From Rhyzopertha dominica (lineage: Eukaryota; Arthropoda; Insecta; Coleoptera; Bostrichidae): a DNA stretch of 64,000 nt. Made by a program: the position numbers and the translations under genes. The DNA lies in assembly GCA_025024175.1 (NCBI GenBank), contig QCXZ01000041.1, positions 4,025,786-4,089,785 of the forward strand. The letters run 5' to 3'. Below the pieces are notes generated by a model that worked only from the letters and a program-made list of their open reading frames with translations, ran no database searches and was not told where the DNA came from. Of this stretch, positions 60,775 to 64,000 are shown piece after piece; position 1 is the stretch's first letter, and each line of letters starts with the position of its first letter.

Positions 60775-61145
60775 ACTATCTACTGCTCGGTAGTTTGGAA
60801 CTGCACTATGTAGTATTAATGCCATTGAGCGGGTTTCGAATAAATTTATAAAACATGATGGCATTAAACTACATTTAGGGTACTTTAACATTGATTCAAA
60901 TCGCTCTCATTTGAACTTTTTTAAACCAAGAAACGCGATGAAATTCCTGTGTTATCTTCGCTTCCTCCACAAAACAGTCAATAGCTTTTTAGATTGTTCG
61001 CAAATAATCAGTCTGATAAGATTTTCATTTCCCTCTAACTATAAAACTGATTCACATCGTCTGTTTTGTATACTTCCGCTTTTTACTTCCTATTCTAATT
61101 CTCCTTTACTTAAATGCACAATAATTGTAATTAATTACTCTTAAG
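60775..61145 (+). pseudogene. Non-LTR pol C-terminal relic
   Basis: Frames give YCSVVWN, INAIERVSNKFIKHD, FKPRNAMKFLCYLRFLHKT and LIRFSFPSNYKTDSHRLF. Y-C-S-x-V-W-N followed by I-E-x-V-x-x-K-F is the conserved region after the RT palm in jockey/CR1-type elements. It starts about 290 bp right of mariner copy 3. The upstream RT part is missing. Confidence 0.7.
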
Positions 61146-62175
61146 GAACGATCTTTGGAATACCATTACTGTATTTAGGCGCTATTCATGTTTATTTAAA
61201 TTGTGAGGTTAAGGTTTATTCATCTGTCTACTACTCCTTAACTAGGTATTTAAGGAATAACTTGTTAATTTTTTATTAGTAAACATCTAGTATGTGTATT
61301 CGGCACAATCAAAATATATATTAACATATGTAAAAATACGCTTACAATAAATTAAGATTGTTTATACTTTTTGGTACCTCATGTGATACTTCAATCTAAC
61401 GCAGTAACTCCGACTACTACGAAAATTCATGCTATAACGAGGAAATTACTGAATAACTTCCACAATGGTAGAATGCTAGTTTTGTTACTTTTTAATAGAA
61501 AAGTGGAGCAAATTTTACCTTATTTTTTGTAGAAAATTGAATATCCTCTTATTTCTTGATTGTAGGCTTGACTTTTCATTCTGTATTTATATGTTTTTGT
61601 GTATACTGATCATACAAACCCCCTTTATTACTAATTCCGTTATTGATGAACTCAGGTGAGGCGCATTCAGTTGCATCCCTCTCGCGTTTAACAAAAAATG
61701 AGTTGTAATGATATATATATATATAATGATATCATACGAAGTACCAAAGGAACATAAATTTCACCTTAAAAGTTCTACTAATAGGAGCACGATTTCTGAT
61801 TCAGAATTAGTACATATCAAAGACTAATGCATTAACCGATGCGCTTTTAGTACAGTTTCAACTTCTCACACCAGAAGCTTTAGAAATTTAAGCTGGGAAT
61901 TCATATGTATAGGTGCTAAAGATACAATTGTAGTAATTTTTAGTCCCCAGGGAAAGAGACTCGATGGATAACTAACATTATTAAAGCTCAGTAGATCGCC
62001 AGTGCATTGCTCTAAAAAATTAACCGACTACTTAATATTTAACTTAATATTTTTTTTGTAATAATTGTTAAAATGTAATGCGAGTTTAGAAATTTGGTAC
62101 AAAAGTTAGAGTTATCACCGAATATATGACAGATTCTGNTGTGANTCCATATAACAGTAGTTAGTTGAACAATCT
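61146..62175. other. No gene; short AT microsatellite
   Basis: No coding sequence is recognised. A short (AT)n run lies at about 61711-61726. Confidence 0.4.
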
Positions 62176-62179
62176 TAAT

Positions 62180-62590
62180 GGGAAAAGGTAGAAGAGCAGA
62201 ATTAAGCAGAAATCGTGTTATGACTCATCCTGACCAAGATAGTCTTTTAAAGCTATATCCGTCCTAAGGCAAGGATTCGTAACAACAAGAATGTTGCAGC
62301 TACAGCTTCAAAACGCACATGGCATTGATTAAGCTTGGAAACCATTTGACGACTAATTAGAGAAGGTCATTTGCAAGGGTGGTCAAATATGAGTTCTGGA
62401 TGAAAATTGTGAAATACACTAGCCCCTACTTCGATACGCCCATGCTGCTATGTTTATTTGTTATCACTAGTCACAGCACCTAACGCGATGATTTGAATGT
62501 TTGGAAATTATTTCTTTGGGATAACGAATTTACTCCGCACTTTATTCGTTTTTACTAATGACAGATATGCCACCACCACCTATTGGTAGA
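62180..62590 (+). pseudogene. Tc1/mariner-type transposase relic, heavily decayed
   Basis: Scattered frames give GKGRRAELSRNRVMTH-like sequence, PRIRNNKNVAATASK, ISLETIRRLIREGHLQ (the second HTH pattern x-S-x-x-T-I-R-R-x-L) and VWKLFLWDNEFTPHF. The last resembles the W-x-x-V-L-F-S-D-E-S-x-F-T block, with the catalytic Asp context altered. No tips or later catalytic boxes are seen. Confidence 0.5.
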
Positions 62591-62599
62591 CACCAACAC

Positions 62600-64000
62600 A
62601 TTTAACCTCATTACATTCAAATTAAAGAAACTTCATCCTAGTACGATCTCAACAATCAAATTACGAAGACCACAGAAAGAGTATCACGTGCTAAATCCAC
62701 GTTCCATCCGTTTCACCGCATTTTATCCCCTAATTGTTCTGAGGCGTGTAAAAGGCTCAAAGGTTTTGCAACAGTTTCAGTCCTCTTCGTAAATGCGTCT
62801 CTTTGTTAGCTCTGAACATCCTCCGCTTTTTGCAAACACCGTCCAAATACCTATGCAAACCAGGAGAAAGGAAACTCGCACGAGCTCCTCTGCTCGTGAT
62901 GTAATATAACGCGGCATAATAGATTTCTTTCAGCACGGTAAATCCTCTTAGCTGAAAATTTCTACGTAGCAGGCGGAGTCAAAGTCCGAAGTGTCCTAAC
63001 CTTGAAATCGCAACCACGGCTTTCATCTGGCGGATGCTTCGGTTTAGGAATGTATACTTTCCGGGACACAAAAATAAATTATGTTAGAGTGGCAGTCGGT
63101 CTCATTTGGGATGGGAGAAAGAAAGGAAAAGACAATTTCGCGGATCGCCCGGCCGTGTACCTCACTGGCAATATCTTATTTTCGCAGTTTATATTAAATT
63201 CCAACACCATTTTTCTCGTTTATGTTTTTTTTTCTTGTATTTAATGCGCAATCTAAATGCGAGCGCAGGTACCGCGGCCGCGAACGGCGTTTTTATTGTT
63301 CATCTGAAATTAGTGCAGCACTTTGCGGTAGGAACCTCGGAAACCATGAAATCATTAGCGGTGTAGCTCGCACGTAATTCACTCCCGAAAAGAACCAAAC
63401 ATGTTGTTTCAAATAAACAGACTACGCTGAAGTATAAGTAACTGCATCTCATTCCTCGTTTTGAGCGAAAAACGAATGGCCCTATGATACCACCATGGCA
63501 AACCCGTATGGAGCGTGAGTCTTTTTCATGTTTAGCATAAGAATTTCGTAAATTGGCGGAGATAAAGGGACATCAAACGGGGGAAGAACTGAAGTTTCGT
63601 GAGTCAAATTTAATGCACCCTTTGGATTTTTGAAAGAGTTCATAACTTACTAGACACTTTGAAGACTTTGACGAAATTTTCTTATTCCTTTAACGTCACT
63701 ATTTTGGATTTTACATATAAAGTTGTAGAATATGACATCTCTAATCAAATAATATCATGCTATTTTCCTAGTAAGCTATCTCTTTTAATTCAAACCATAT
63801 TTAGTTATGGATTCAAAAATCGGCCATTTTTTAAGCTTGCCAGTGATGTAAACTACATAAGGTCTGAGCATTATGACCATACGTCTGCTTACAAGGATGG
63901 TGTCTTACTAAACGTTTAAATCTCATTGTTTCAAATGTTTTGTTCCCTCTTTCTCCAGAAAACGCAATATAGTTAACTATCAAAAGGTATGGTTTTGAAC
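62600..64000. other. No recognisable gene
   Basis: The open frames at 62583-62792, 63002-63244 and 63659-63919 have no recognisable domain. 62690-63400 is GC-richer, with a short CG-rich patch near 63265-63285, and might contain conserved regulatory DNA. This is unproved. Confidence 0.4.

Noticed and set aside
63002..63366. Overlapping plus-strand frames near the right end
   Set aside because: No domain similarity; GC-richer non-coding DNA explains the open frames.

Overview
The window looks like one piece of an insect nuclear genome. It is AT-rich, gene-poor and intron-dominated, with GT-AG introns and dense decayed transposable elements of types common in arthropods: Tc1/mariner, Penelope-like, non-LTR, Ty3/gypsy, Ty1/copia and THAP-containing DNA elements. 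The order of insect cannot be fixed from the sequence alone. No tRNA, rRNA, bacterial operon or CRISPR array was seen.

The only convincing host gene is on the minus strand. Three exons read in phase-compatible order: a LIM-domain exon (33153-32878), an N-terminal Rap1GAP exon (3988-3791) and a second Rap1GAP exon (3437-3197). All phases (1/1, 1/1, out 2) agree, so together they form part of one Rap1 GTPase-activating protein gene with an intron of about 28.9 kb. Its upstream LIM half and its catalytic GAP domain were not found here. The catalytic part should lie beyond the left edge.

Layout. 1-3.2 kb: AAACA-rich DNA, then a Tc1-like remnant ending 44 bp from a Rap1GAP exon. 3.2-4.0 kb: two Rap1GAP exons. 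4.0-32.9 kb: the giant intron, holding a DD82E (Sailor-like) transposase relic, a Penelope-like element (PLE) with inverted arms, a THAP element, mariner copy 1, a head-to-head PLE pair followed by a 101-bp-arm palindrome, and RT scraps. 32.5-33.2 kb: a foldback MITE, then the LIM exon. 33.3-36.7 kb: PLE endonuclease relic, two non-LTR RT relics. 37.1-37.4 kb: possible 5' leader exon of a plus-strand gene. 37.8-40.4 kb: a MITE abutting mariner copy 2. 40.5-48 kb: ankyrin-like scrap, gypsy relic, second THAP element, long PLE, 737-bp MITE, foldback. 50-57 kb: PLE scrap, copia relic, and a Tc1 element inserted cleanly into a non-LTR relic. 58.2-60.5 kb: mariner copy 3. 60.8-62.6 kb: RT tail and Tc1-like relic. 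The rest shows no recognisable gene.

No transposase or reverse transcriptase here is intact. The most informative items are the three DD41D mariner copies with roughly 250-bp inverted repeats and different lesions, the shared in-gene intron of two Tc1 elements, hammerhead-ribozyme-like cores at PLE tips, and the LIM-Rap1GAP gene itself. I did not find a clearly new multi-gene system.
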